Shown here: positions 18,481-26,931 of the stretch, piece after piece | Layout: each line of letters begins with the position of its first letter | Numbering within the stretch: position 1 is the stretch's first letter | Source: Pararhizobium qamdonense | GTDB lineage: Bacteria; Pseudomonadota; Alphaproteobacteria; Rhizobiales; Rhizobiaceae | NCBI RefSeq assembly: GCF_029277445.1 | Contig: NZ_CP119566.1 | Coordinates: 1-64,000, forward strand | Length of the DNA stretch: 64,000 nt | Direction: 5' to 3' | The notes under the pieces: generated by a model | What the model was told of the DNA's origin: nothing | Database searches by the model: none | The model's input: the letters and a program-made list of their open reading frames with translations, nothing else | Position numbers and translations under genes: made by a program

Positions 18481-18996
18481 ATGCTGGGTCGCATGGCTGT
18501 GTTTGCGGGAGGCATCGTTGCCGCTGCCTTGGTGCTGCCAGGGCTTGCGACCTCCTATCTTGAACGGCCGCAGGCCGGCACCGTTGCCCAACCGGTAAAC
18601 GTAAGCCCGGCGGCATATACGGGCGGCCGGAGCGTGGTGCTGCCGCCGGGCCCCGGCGGGCATTTCCTCGCCACCTTCACCATCAACGGCCGCAAGGCGG
18701 ATGGCATGGTCGATACCGGCGCCAGCATGATCGCCATCAACATATCCACCGCGCGACGGCTGGGCATCTCGACAGGGTCACTCTCCTTCACCGCCAGGGC
18801 CAATACGGCAAACGGCATCGTCAAGGGCGCTGCCGTCATGCTCGATCGCGTTGAGATCGGCACGATCGCGGTCAAGGATGTTCAAGCGATGGTGCTGCCT
18901 GACAAATCGCTGTCGGGCATGCTGGTCGGCATGAGTTTTCTCAACAAGCTCTCGTCCTACAAGGTCGAGAACGGTGCCTTGCACCTTACACGCTGA
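18481..18996 (+). CDS. TIGR02281-type retropepsin-like aspartic protease, membrane anchored
   Basis: The 171-residue product has an N-terminal hydrophobic segment (about 5-25) and a clan AA aspartic protease domain with the single catalytic motif VDTGAS near residue 80 and a GMSFLNKL motif near 153. Such single-domain retropepsin-like proteins are widespread in Alphaproteobacteria; their substrates are largely unknown. The 3' end overlaps the deoA 3' end by 11 bases on the opposite strand. Confidence 0.85.
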   Translation: MLGRMAVFAGGIVAAALVLPGLATSYLERPQAGTVAQPVNVSPAAYTGGRSVVLPPGPGGHFLATFTINGRKADGMVDTGASMIAINISTARRLGISTGSLSFTARANTANGIVKGAAVMLDRVEIGTIAVKDVQAMVLPDKSLSGMLVGMSFLNKLSSYKVENGALHLTR

Positions 18997-20299
18997 TCTT
19001 TGAAACGATCACCGGCCGCTCCGGCAACACGTCATCGCCAATCGCGTAGATTTCCTGTAGCCGTGCCCGCGCTTTAAACGCCGCATCGTCGCTGGCGGCA
19101 TGAATCAGCGCAAACGGCTCGCCCTTTCCGACCTTCGTTCCCAACGGCTTCAGGCCGCTGAAGCCGACACGGTGATCGATCGCCTCGTCCGGCCGTGTGC
19201 GGCCGCCCCCGAGTGCAATGACTTCCATCCCGAGATCGCGGGCATTGCAGGTGTGCAGATAGCCGTCACACGGCGCCTCGACGGGGAGAAGGACCGGGGC
19301 CTTGACCAAATATGCCTGCGGACGCTCGATGAAATCGGCAGGGCCACCCAGCATATGAACCATGCGGCCAAACCGCTCCAGGGCAGCGCCGCTTCTCAGC
19401 GCGCGGCCGGCAAGATCTGCGCCCTCCGTGGGGCTGGCTGCAACGCCTGAGGTCATCAGCATTTCGGCAGCAAAAGTCATGACCACGGCTTCCAGGCGGG
19501 TGCCGGATTTTTCACCCCGCAGGAAGGCAACGCAGTTTTCGATTTCGACGGCGTTGCCGGCCGCATCGGCGAGCGGTTCGTTCATGTCCGTGATCAGCGC
19601 CGTCGTCTTGACGCCCGCACCATTGGCGACACCGACCAGCGAGCGCGCCAGCATTTCGGCCTCCTCAAGCCCCACCATGAAGGCGCCATTGCCGATCTTG
19701 ACGTCGAGCACCAGCGATTGCAGCCCGGCGGCGAGCTTCTTCGACAGGATCGAGGCGGTGATCAGCGGCACGGAATCGACGGTCGCTGTCACATCGCGAA
19801 TGGCGTATAGACGCCGGTCGGCGGGTGCGAGATCGGCGGTCTGGCCGATGATGGCGCAGCCGGCGTCCTCGACGGTCCGGCGAAACAGCGCTTCGGACGG
19901 CTTGATATCGTAGCCGGGAATCGATTCCAGCTTGTCGAGCGTGCCGCCGGTATGGCCAAGGCCACGGCCGGAAATCATCGGCACGGCGAGCCCGCATGCC
20001 GCCACGATTGGCGCCAGCATCAGGGAAACGTTATCGCCGACACCGCCGGTCGAATGCTTGTCGGCAACGGGGCGGCCAATATCCGCGAAGGACAGCACAT
20101 CGCCGCTATCGCGCATGGCAAGCGTCAGCGCCACCGTTTCCTCAAGGCTCATGCCGGAAAACCACACGGCCATGGCGAAGGCTGCCACCTGCCCCTCGGA
20201 GATCGATCCGTCCGTGAGGCCACGGATGAAAGCGGCAATGTCGGCTCCCTCAAGCGATTCGCCGTTGCGCTTGCGCCGGATGACCTCCTGCGGGATCAT
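18986..20299 (-). CDS. deoA: thymidine phosphorylase
   Basis: DeoA splits thymidine and deoxyuridine to base and deoxyribose 1-phosphate. From ATG 20299 the product has 437 residues beginning MIPQEVIRRKRNG, the usual length and start; the open frame extends upstream into deoC and is not coding there. Recognisable motifs are KHSTGGVGD (phosphate loop) near 83 and KLESIPGY near 127. It starts two bases after the deoC stop, so the two are cotranscribed. Confidence 0.97.
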   Translation of the reverse strand: MIPQEVIRRKRNGESLEGADIAAFIRGLTDGSISEGQVAAFAMAVWFSGMSLEETVALTLAMRDSGDVLSFADIGRPVADKHSTGGVGDNVSLMLAPIVAACGLAVPMISGRGLGHTGGTLDKLESIPGYDIKPSEALFRRTVEDAGCAIIGQTADLAPADRRLYAIRDVTATVDSVPLITASILSKKLAAGLQSLVLDVKIGNGAFMVGLEEAEMLARSLVGVANGAGVKTTALITDMNEPLADAAGNAVEIENCVAFLRGEKSGTRLEAVVMTFAAEMLMTSGVAASPTEGADLAGRALRSGAALERFGRMVHMLGGPADFIERPQAYLVKAPVLLPVEAPCDGYLHTCNARDLGMEVIALGGGRTRPDEAIDHRVGFSGLKPLGTKVGKGEPFALIHAASDDAAFKARARLQEIYAIGDDVLPERPVIVSKISV

Positions 20300-20301
20300 G
20301 A

Positions 20302-21078
20302 TCAATAGGCCGTCGCGCCGGCCACCGGCTCGCGGCCTTCCAGCACCGAGAGGATGTCGGTGAGCAGGCCGGAAGCGCCGAAGCGGAAGGTCGAGGGCAT
20401 CGGCCAGTCGGGGCTGTGGATCGTTGCGGCAAGGGTGAGATAGAGGCGGGCGTCGCCGACGGTGCGAACGCCACCGGCCGGCTTGAAACCAACCTTTCGG
20501 CCGCTTTCGCGGATGCAGGTCAGCATGATATCCGCCGCCTCGAGCGTTGCGTTGACAGTGACCTTGCCGGTCGATGTCTTGATGAAATCGGCGCCTTCCT
20601 GAATGGCGATATGGGAGGCGTTGCGGATCAGGCCGCGATCCTTCAATTCTCCGGTCTCCAGAATGGTCTTGAGCAGAACGGGCGCCGGGCATGCCTTGCG
20701 CACCTCGGAAATCATCGTGCGCACGGCCTGTTCGTCGCCGCCTATGAAGGCGCGATAGGGAATGACCAGATCGATTTCATCGGCGCCATCGGCAATCGCC
20801 TGCCGCGTTTCGGCCAGCACCGTTTCGACCGGCAGGTCGCCGGAGGGGAAATTGACGACGGTAGCGATCTTGACTGCGCTGCCCGCCCCCAGAATGCTGC
20901 GGGCCTGGGCCACGAAACGCGGCCAGATGCAGATCGCTGCCGTATGGCCATGCGACGTGCGGGCCATGGCGCAGAGCTTGTCGATCGCCGCCGGCGTGCA
21001 GTCGTCGGAGAGGTCGGTGAGATCGAGCAGTGACAGCGCGAGCGCGGCTATCTGGCGATTGGAGGCTTCGAGCATCAT
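20302..21078 (-). CDS. deoC: deoxyribose-phosphate aldolase
   Basis: DeoC cleaves 2-deoxyribose 5-phosphate to acetaldehyde and glyceraldehyde 3-phosphate. From ATG 21078 (a second ATG follows) the product has 258 residues; the upstream in-frame extension to 21165 looks non-coding. The Schiff-base Lys lies in DFIKTSTGK and the other active-site Lys in VGFKPAGGVR, in the usual order. It is followed directly by deoA; 162 bases separate it from the phosphorylase gene upstream, which may hold a separate promoter. Confidence 0.95.
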   Translation of the reverse strand: MMLEASNRQIAALALSLLDLTDLSDDCTPAAIDKLCAMARTSHGHTAAICIWPRFVAQARSILGAGSAVKIATVVNFPSGDLPVETVLAETRQAIADGADEIDLVIPYRAFIGGDEQAVRTMISEVRKACPAPVLLKTILETGELKDRGLIRNASHIAIQEGADFIKTSTGKVTVNATLEAADIMLTCIRESGRKVGFKPAGGVRTVGDARLYLTLAATIHSPDWPMPSTFRFGASGLLTDILSVLEGREPVAGATAY

Positions 21079-21240
21079 GGTGTCCGTCCATTTCGAGATC
21101 GCGATCAATCGTGAGCGGGCCTGCGGCTGATCACGAACGGTTGTTCTAGAGCGCTTCATCTGCAAACGGAAGCACTTCTGTTGGCTTGAGAGGAGCGCGC
21201 AACCGCTCCAGCGTGGCCGAAGGTGGAGAACCCGGTCGTG

Positions 21241-22032
21241 CTACGCCGAGATCATTTCGGTGAGGATGGACGCCAGACGGGCGCCGCCGATGGGGGCCAT
21301 GTCCTTGGTTTCGTGGTGGCTGAGCTCGCCACCGGTCATGCCTGCGCCGAAATTGGTGATGACCGAGGCGGCAGCGACCTTCAGGCTGAAGAACCGGGCG
21401 AGGATGACTTCCGGCACGGTCGACATGCCGACCGCGTCGGCGCCGAGAATGCGGGCCATGCGGATTTCCGCCGGCGTTTCGAAATTCGGCCCGGAAAACC
21501 ACATATAGACGCCGGAACCGAGCGGAATATCCAGCTTGATGGCCGCAGCGCGCATGCGCTCAGCCAGTTCGGTATCATAGGCGGAGGTCAGCCCGACGAA
21601 GCGATCGTCGCTATCGACGCCGATCAGCGGGCTGGTGCCGGAAAAATTGATGTGATCGGTGATCTGCATCACCGAGCCCGGCGGCAGGTCTTCGCGCAGC
21701 GACCCCGCCGAATTGGTGAGGATCAGCGTTTCGACGCCCAGCGCTTTCAATGTCTCGATTGGCGTGCGCATCGCATTGGCATCACCACGCTCATAGAAAT
21801 GCACCCGGCCGGACAGGACGATGACGGGGACGCCGCCGATCGTGCCAGCGACCAGCTCACCGGCATGCCCCGATACGGCACTGACCGGAAAACCAGGAAT
21901 ATCCGCATAGGACATCCGCACGGGATCAGCGACCGCCGCAACCAGCGATCCGAGCCCGGAGCCGAGCACGATGCCGTAACGCGGCGAAAAGCCGGAAAGC
22001 CTGGCCTTCAGCAGCTCTGCGGCCGCCGTCAT
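21241..22032 (-). CDS. purine-nucleoside phosphorylase (trimeric type)
   Basis: The enzyme phosphorolyses (deoxy)inosine and (deoxy)guanosine to the free base. The 263-residue product fits the trimeric PNP family: GIVLGSGLGSL near 20, the phosphate-binding SGRVHFYE, LTNSAGSL near 107 and the base-binding SGPNFETPAE near 180, with Asn in VITNFGAGM near 233. The ATG overlaps the cdd stop by four bases (ATGA), placing it in the importer operon. Confidence 0.94.
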   Translation of the reverse strand: MTAAAELLKARLSGFSPRYGIVLGSGLGSLVAAVADPVRMSYADIPGFPVSAVSGHAGELVAGTIGGVPVIVLSGRVHFYERGDANAMRTPIETLKALGVETLILTNSAGSLREDLPPGSVMQITDHINFSGTSPLIGVDSDDRFVGLTSAYDTELAERMRAAAIKLDIPLGSGVYMWFSGPNFETPAEIRMARILGADAVGMSTVPEVILARFFSLKVAAASVITNFGAGMTGGELSHHETKDMAPIGGARLASILTEMISA

Positions 22033-22421
22033 CCGAAGACCTCGGTCTCGAACGAATGCGGCAGGAGATCAGCCATGGAGAGCGTCTTTTTCACACCCGT
22101 CTCATCGCAGAGGAAAATGCGGGTGCTGGCACCGGAAAATTCCGCCAGCCGCTGGCGGCAGCCGCCGCAGGGCGGGCAGAGCGCCAGCTTTTCGGCAATC
22201 ACCGCGACCTCGACGATCTTGCGCTGACCGGCCATGACCATATGGCTGATCGCCGTCGTCTCCGCACACCAGCCCTCGGGAAAGGACAGGTTTTCGATAT
22301 TGGCGCCGGTATAGATCCGGCCGTCCTCGGCGCGGATCGCGGCGCCGACGGGGAATTTCGAATAGGGCGCATGGGCTTTCGCCATGGCCTCGCGGGCTGC
22401 CTCGAAAAGTTCGTTTTCCAC
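22029..22421 (-). CDS. cdd: cytidine deaminase
   Basis: Cdd converts (deoxy)cytidine to (deoxy)uridine. The start is GTG 22421, giving 130 residues; it lies two bases after the permease stop (TGACCGTG) and AAGGAG is 8-9 bases upstream. The zinc/catalytic motif is CAETTA (C-A-E) near 53 and the other two Cys ligands are in CPPCGGCRQ near 86. Longer in-frame starts read into the permease gene and are not supported. Confidence 0.95.
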   Translation of the reverse strand: MENELFEAAREAMAKAHAPYSKFPVGAAIRAEDGRIYTGANIENLSFPEGWCAETTAISHMVMAGQRKIVEVAVIAEKLALCPPCGGCRQRLAEFSGASTRIFLCDETGVKKTLSMADLLPHSFETEVFG

Positions 22422-22423
22422 GG

Positions 22424-23395
22424 TCAGCGCTCCTTCACATAGGGTACACCCCCTGCCTTGGGCGGGATCGCCTTGCCGATGAAGCCGGCAAGCAGGATGA
22501 CCGTGAGGATATAGGGCAGCGCCTGCATCAATTGTACCGGCACCTGGCCGATCAGCGGCAACGGGTTGCCCTGCAGGCGAATAGCGAGCGCATCGAGGAA
22601 GCCGAAGAGAAGGCAGGCCAGCATGATGTTGACCGGACGCCATTTGGCAAAGATCAAGGCGGCCAGCGCGATATAGCCCTTGCCGGCCGTCATGCCCTTG
22701 ACGAAGCCGGCGCTCATGGCCAGCGACAGATAGGCCCCGGCAAAGCCGCAGAGAATGCCGCAGCAGATGACGGCGCGGTACCGCAGCCAGATCACCGAAA
22801 TGCCGGCCGTATCCACCGCGCTCGGATTTTCGCCGACGGCGCGAAGGCGCAGGCCAAAGCGGGTGCGGTAGAGAATCCACCAGCTGAATGGCACCAGCGC
22901 GAAGGCGACATAGGTGAGGATGAAATGGCCTGACAAAAGCTCGGAATAGATCGGCCCGAGAAACGGCACGTCGCGCACCGCATCGGCAAAGGGCAGCGTG
23001 ACCGTCTGGAAGCGGGCATCGCCCGATAGCGCCGGCGTGCGGCCGCCCTGGCGGAACCAGGCTTCGCCGAGGATGACGGTGGAGCCTGCGACGATGAAAT
23101 TGATCGCAACGCCGGACACGATCTGGCTGCCGCGCTGGGTGATCGAGGCATAGCCGTGGACCAGAGATAACAGCACGGAAATCAGGATGGCGGCCAGAAG
23201 CCCCATCATCACATTGCCGGTTACGGCGGCGACGGCACCGGCGGCAAAGGCGGCGCCAAGCATCTTGCCCTCAAGGCCGATGTCGAACACCCCTGCCCGC
23301 TCGGTGAACAGGCCGGCCAGTGCTGCAAAGATCAGTGGAACGGAGACCCGGATGGTCGATTCGAGGATCGCGATGATCGTGTGGAAAAGATCCAT
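22424..23395 (-). CDS. nucleoside-type ABC transporter permease (second subunit)
   Basis: This is a membrane permease of the branched-chain amino acid/sugar type (BPD_transp_2) found in BMP-dependent nucleoside importers. The 323 residues form about eight to ten hydrophobic helices and include the family stretch ERAGVFDIGLEGKMLGAAF near the N-terminus and TAGKGYIALAALIFAKW near 225. It lies three bases after the other permease and two bases before cdd, consistent with one operon. Confidence 0.92.
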   Translation of the reverse strand: MDLFHTIIAILESTIRVSVPLIFAALAGLFTERAGVFDIGLEGKMLGAAFAAGAVAAVTGNVMMGLLAAILISVLLSLVHGYASITQRGSQIVSGVAINFIVAGSTVILGEAWFRQGGRTPALSGDARFQTVTLPFADAVRDVPFLGPIYSELLSGHFILTYVAFALVPFSWWILYRTRFGLRLRAVGENPSAVDTAGISVIWLRYRAVICCGILCGFAGAYLSLAMSAGFVKGMTAGKGYIALAALIFAKWRPVNIMLACLLFGFLDALAIRLQGNPLPLIGQVPVQLMQALPYILTVILLAGFIGKAIPPKAGGVPYVKER

Positions 23396-23398
23396 GGC

Positions 23399-24532
23399 TC
23401 AGGCTCCCCTTGTCTGCGCGGCAACGGCGGAACGGCGGCCGATCCCGGCAAAGGCGCGGCCGATCGCCGGGCGGAACATGTTTTCCAGCGCCCCGGCAAA
23501 AAGGATGACCAAGCCCTGGATGATGACGATCATGTCGCGCGAGATGGCTGGCATTTCAAAGGCGATTTCGGCGCCACCCTGATAGAGCATGCCGAACAGG
23601 ACCGCAGCCGGGATGATGCCGGCCGGATGCGAGCGGCCCATCAGCGCCACCGCGATGCCGACGAAACCGGCGCCCTGCACGAAATCCAGCTGCATGCGGT
23701 ATTGCTCGCCCATGATCGGGTTGAGCGCCATCATGCCTGCCAGACCGCCCGAGATCATCATGACGATGACAATAATGCGCGCCTCGCCGATCCCGGCATA
23801 GCGCGCGGCCGATGGACTGTGGCCCATGGTGCGCATCTCGTAGCCAAGCTTGGTGCGCCAGATCAGCACCCAGACGCCGAAGGCGGCGAGAAGGGCCAGC
23901 AGAAAGGAGACATTGAACGGCGAATTGCCGAGATTGAGCCCGAAGATCGACATCAGCCAGTCCAGCTTCGGCAACTGCCCGCCCGCCTCGAAGGTGCGGG
24001 TCTGCGGCGCCATCTGGCCAAGCGGCTTCAGCACCCGGGTCAGGAGATAGACCATCAGGCTGGAGGCGATGAAGTTGAACATGATGGTGGTGATGACCAC
24101 GTGGCTGCCGCGCTTGGCCTGCAGCCAGCCGGGCAGGAAGGCCCAGAGCGCGCCAAATGTGGCCGACCCGATGATCGCCAGCGGAAACACCACGAACCAG
24201 GGCATGGTCTTGTCGAGCCAGAGACAGGCGAGCGCCACGCCGATGCCGCCGATATAGGCCTGCCCCTCACTGCCGATATTGAACAGGCCGGCATGGAAGG
24301 CGACGGCGACCGAGAGGCCGGTGAAGATGAAGGTCGTGGCATAATACAGCGTGAAGCCGATATATTCGCCGCGGCCAAAGGCGCCGGTGATCATGTAATA
24401 GGCGGCATCCAGCGGATTTTCGCCGACAAGCAGCACGACGAGCCCGGCGACCAGGAAGGCAACGGCCAGATTGAGCACCGGGATCAGGATATATTCGGCC
24501 CAGGCCGGCAGTTTTGCATAGGGATTGCTCAT
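23399..24532 (-). CDS. nucleoside-type ABC transporter permease (first subunit)
   Basis: Partner permease of the same importer. The 377-residue product has about ten hydrophobic helices and the family stretch FHAGLFNIGSEGQAYIGGIG near residue 85. The ATG overlaps the ATPase stop by four bases. Two unequal permeases, a double ATPase and a BMP lipoprotein are the standard set for guanosine/uridine-type importers of bacteria. Confidence 0.92.
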   Translation of the reverse strand: MSNPYAKLPAWAEYILIPVLNLAVAFLVAGLVVLLVGENPLDAAYYMITGAFGRGEYIGFTLYYATTFIFTGLSVAVAFHAGLFNIGSEGQAYIGGIGVALACLWLDKTMPWFVVFPLAIIGSATFGALWAFLPGWLQAKRGSHVVITTIMFNFIASSLMVYLLTRVLKPLGQMAPQTRTFEAGGQLPKLDWLMSIFGLNLGNSPFNVSFLLALLAAFGVWVLIWRTKLGYEMRTMGHSPSAARYAGIGEARIIVIVMMISGGLAGMMALNPIMGEQYRMQLDFVQGAGFVGIAVALMGRSHPAGIIPAAVLFGMLYQGGAEIAFEMPAISRDMIVIIQGLVILFAGALENMFRPAIGRAFAGIGRRSAVAAQTRGA

Positions 24533-26064
24533 TCGGCGGCCTCCTTGCGGCCTTCGACACCGGCCATCAACAGGCCGAGCTCCCCTTCGGTCGCATCCGG
24601 ATCGCGCTCGCCGACGACACGGCCGGCAAACATGACGATGATACGGTCGGACAGGGCGCGGATTTCATCGAGTTCGACGGAGACGAGCAGGACAGCCTTG
24701 CCCTGGTCCCGCATCTCGATGATCCGTTTGTGGATGAATTCGATGGCGCCGACATCGACGCCGCGCGTCGGCTGGCCGATGATGAGGACGTCCGGCCCAC
24801 GCTCCATCTCGCGCGCCAAAACGATCTTCTGCTGGTTGCCGCCGGAAAAATTGGCGGTCTTCAGCCGGGGATTGGGCGGCCTGATATCGTATTTTTTGAT
24901 CTTTTCCTCGGCATCCGCCTGGATCGCCTTGGTATTGAGGAAGACGCCGTTGAGGTAGCGCTTGTCGTGGTGGTAGCCGAGGATACCGTTTTCGGCCTCC
25001 TCGAATTTCAGCACCAGCCCGACATGGTGGCGGTCTTCCGGCACATGGGCGAGCCCCCTGTCGCGCAGGTCGCGCGGATCGACATGGGCGGTAACGTCGA
25101 TCGGCTCGCCGTTGAGCAGCACCCTGCCGCCGACCGCCTTGCGAATGCCGGAGATCGCTTCCAGCAGTTCGGACTGGCCATTGCCCGCCACCCCGGCAAT
25201 GCCGACGATTTCGCCGGCGCGCAGGTTGAACGAGACATTATCGACCATGGTGACGCCACGGCCATCGCGCACCGTCAGGTTTTCGACCGCAAGCTTGACC
25301 TCGCCAGGATTGGCCTCGCCCTTTTCGACCCGCAACAGCACGCGGCGTCCGACCATCAGCTCGGCCAGTTCCTCGACCGAGGTTTCCCTGGTTTTGCGCG
25401 TCGCCACCATCTCGCCGCGGCGCATGACGGACACCTCGTCAGTGATCGCCATGATCTCGCGCAGCTTGTGGGTGATGAAGATGATGGTCTTGCCCTGATC
25501 CTTCAACTGACCCAGGATGCGGAACAGGTGATCGGCCTCGGGCGGCGTCAAAACCCCCGTCGGCTCGTCGAGAATGAGGATATCGGCCCGGCGGTAGAGC
25601 GCCTTCAGGATTTCGACGCGCTGCTGCAGCCCGACCGGCAATTCCTCGATCAGGGCGTCCGGATTGACCTCCAGCGCATATTCCTTTTCCAGCCGTTTCA
25701 GCTCGACGCGGGCCTTGGAAATGCTGGTATTGAGGATCTGGCTTTCTTCTGCACCGAGCATGACATTCTCGAGCACGGTGAAATTCTCGACCAGCATGAA
25801 ATGCTGGTGCACCATGCCGATGCCGCTGGCGATCGCCGCGTTCGGATCCTTGATCGTCACGGTCTTGCCGTCGATAACGATATCGCCCTCGTCGGCCTGG
25901 TAGAAGCCGTAGAGGATCGACATCAGGGTCGATTTGCCGGCGCCGTTTTCACCGATAATGCCGTGAATGGTGCCCTTGCGAACGGTCAGGTTGATATTCT
26001 TATTGGCATGGACAAGGCCAAAGCTCTTGTCGATGCCACGCAACTCGATGGCAATATCGCTCAT
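24529..26064 (-). CDS. ABC transporter ATP-binding protein, double ATPase (nucleoside/sugar type)
   Basis: The 511-residue product has two fused ATPase domains, as in RbsA/MglA and nucleoside importers. Domain 1 has Walker A GENGAGKST near 40 and Walker B LILDEPTGVL near 167. Domain 2 (from about 258) has a modified loop GVAGNGQSE in place of Walker A, a signature NFSGGNQQK near 398 and Walker B-like LIIGQPTRG. It is the first gene of the minus-strand operon ATPase-permease-permease-cdd-PNP. A 15-mer shared with the binding-protein gene lies 66-80 bases upstream. Confidence 0.94.
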   Translation of the reverse strand: MSDIAIELRGIDKSFGLVHANKNINLTVRKGTIHGIIGENGAGKSTLMSILYGFYQADEGDIVIDGKTVTIKDPNAAIASGIGMVHQHFMLVENFTVLENVMLGAEESQILNTSISKARVELKRLEKEYALEVNPDALIEELPVGLQQRVEILKALYRRADILILDEPTGVLTPPEADHLFRILGQLKDQGKTIIFITHKLREIMAITDEVSVMRRGEMVATRKTRETSVEELAELMVGRRVLLRVEKGEANPGEVKLAVENLTVRDGRGVTMVDNVSFNLRAGEIVGIAGVAGNGQSELLEAISGIRKAVGGRVLLNGEPIDVTAHVDPRDLRDRGLAHVPEDRHHVGLVLKFEEAENGILGYHHDKRYLNGVFLNTKAIQADAEEKIKKYDIRPPNPRLKTANFSGGNQQKIVLAREMERGPDVLIIGQPTRGVDVGAIEFIHKRIIEMRDQGKAVLLVSVELDEIRALSDRIIVMFAGRVVGERDPDATEGELGLLMAGVEGRKEAAE

Positions 26065-26129
26065 ATTGACCCATGTTCCCCAAGCCGGCCCGGTTTTCTC
26101 CGCTTTGACAGCGGCATCCCGGGCATCGA

Positions 26130-26149
26130 TTTTTTTACCAATTGGTTAA
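26130..26149. promoter_or_regulatory. putative operator of the nucleoside importer operon
   Basis: An imperfect palindrome TTACCAATTGGTTAA (26135-26149) follows a run of T. The 15-mer from 26130 to 26144 occurs in reverse complement at 28075-28089, upstream of the BMP binding-protein gene. The 291-base divergent region 26065-26355 otherwise shows no gene. Confidence 0.45.
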
Positions 26150-26355
26150 GTTTAGCATCGAAATCCGGGCGCGTAAGTCAAAAAATCAAAAGCCCCTCCG
26201 CTCTTCCCAGATCATTCCAGATCGTTGCGGAGAGTCCAGCGCGATTTACGCACTTTCCGGCGAAACGCAATATCCCAGTTCGCCGGACTGTATCGATGAT
26301 GTGGATATGATAGGGGATGGCATACGCATATACGGCTGCCGTGAAGGAAAAAACC

Positions 26356-26565
26356 ATGAGCAATGACAGCGAGCGCCTCATCCGGCTCGAGGAAACGATC
26401 GCGCATCAGGCAAAGACGATCGAGGAATTGTCCGACCAGTTGACGCAGCAATGGACCGTGGTCGAGCAAGTCCGGGCCAAGCTCGACCGCCTGACCGAGC
26501 GCTTCCTCAGTCTTGAGGAACAAAGCATCGAGGCGCCCGCCAATACACGTCCGCCGCATTATTGA
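26356..26565 (+). CDS. slyX: SlyX family protein
   Basis: SlyX proteins are small coiled-coil proteins of unknown function. From ATG 26356 (GAAGGA just upstream) the product has 69 residues, with a Leu/Ile heptad pattern from about 6 to 55 and the C-terminal PPHY typical of the family. The in-frame start at 26317 would add an unrelated leader. It separates the nucleoside importer operon from its binding-protein gene and is transcribed oppositely to both. Confidence 0.88.
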   Translation: MSNDSERLIRLEETIAHQAKTIEELSDQLTQQWTVVEQVRAKLDRLTERFLSLEEQSIEAPANTRPPHY

Positions 26566-26608
26566 GCGGGCATCCGAACCCAGCGCTCAACACCCCCTCC
26601 CCGCAAGG

Positions 26609-26839
26609 CCCCTCCCCAACCCCTCCCCACAAGGGGGAGGGGCTAAACCGTGGCACCCACGGTGTTCCCGGTTACCATCTTTTGGCGGTCAGCATCCCTT
26701 CGCGGTCAGCGTTTAATACTCGTGGCCAGTTGTTGGCGTTCCCTTCGCGGTCAGTTTTAATCGTCACGGCCGGTTGCTTGGTGCGCAAAAGGCGCGGCAT
26801 CGAAGCCCCTCCCCCTTGTGGGGAGGGGTTGGGGAGGGG
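26609..26839. repeat. repeat element bounded by a perfect 36-bp inverted repeat
   Basis: Arms at 26609-26644 and 26804-26839 are exact reverse complements. Each arm is itself a G/C-rich hairpin (CCCCTCCCC, ACAA, GGGGGAGGGG). The 159-base centre carries two imperfect copies of a unit beginning CCCTTCGCGGTCAG (about 26697 and 26750) and no open frame of note. This accounts for most of the gene-free stretch 26566-26931. It resembles a non-autonomous MITE-like or REP-like element; no transposase is nearby. Confidence 0.75.
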
Positions 26840-26875
26840 TCTTTTGGGAAGGGCCTATCAAAACCTTCCAAACAA

Positions 26876-26907
26876 TAAAAAAGCCGCCGGTCCCAGAGAC
26901 CGGCGGC
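26876..26907 (-). terminator. intrinsic terminator after the BMP binding-protein gene
   Basis: On the minus strand the stem GCCGCCGGTC/GACCGGCGGC with a five-base loop is followed by a run of T (A run 26877-26882 on the plus strand). It lies 25 bases beyond the stop. Confidence 0.9.
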
Positions 26908-26931
26908 CTCTTCATTCAATCCGTTTGCGGA

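Noticed and set aside
22422..22880. N-terminal extension of cytidine deaminase into the permease gene
   Set aside because: The extension is antiphase to the permease frame and not deaminase-like; GTG 22421 gives the normal length.
24514..26310. 598-codon plus-strand frame antisense to the double ATPase gene
   Set aside because: Shadow of a secure ABC ATPase gene, running across its promoter region.
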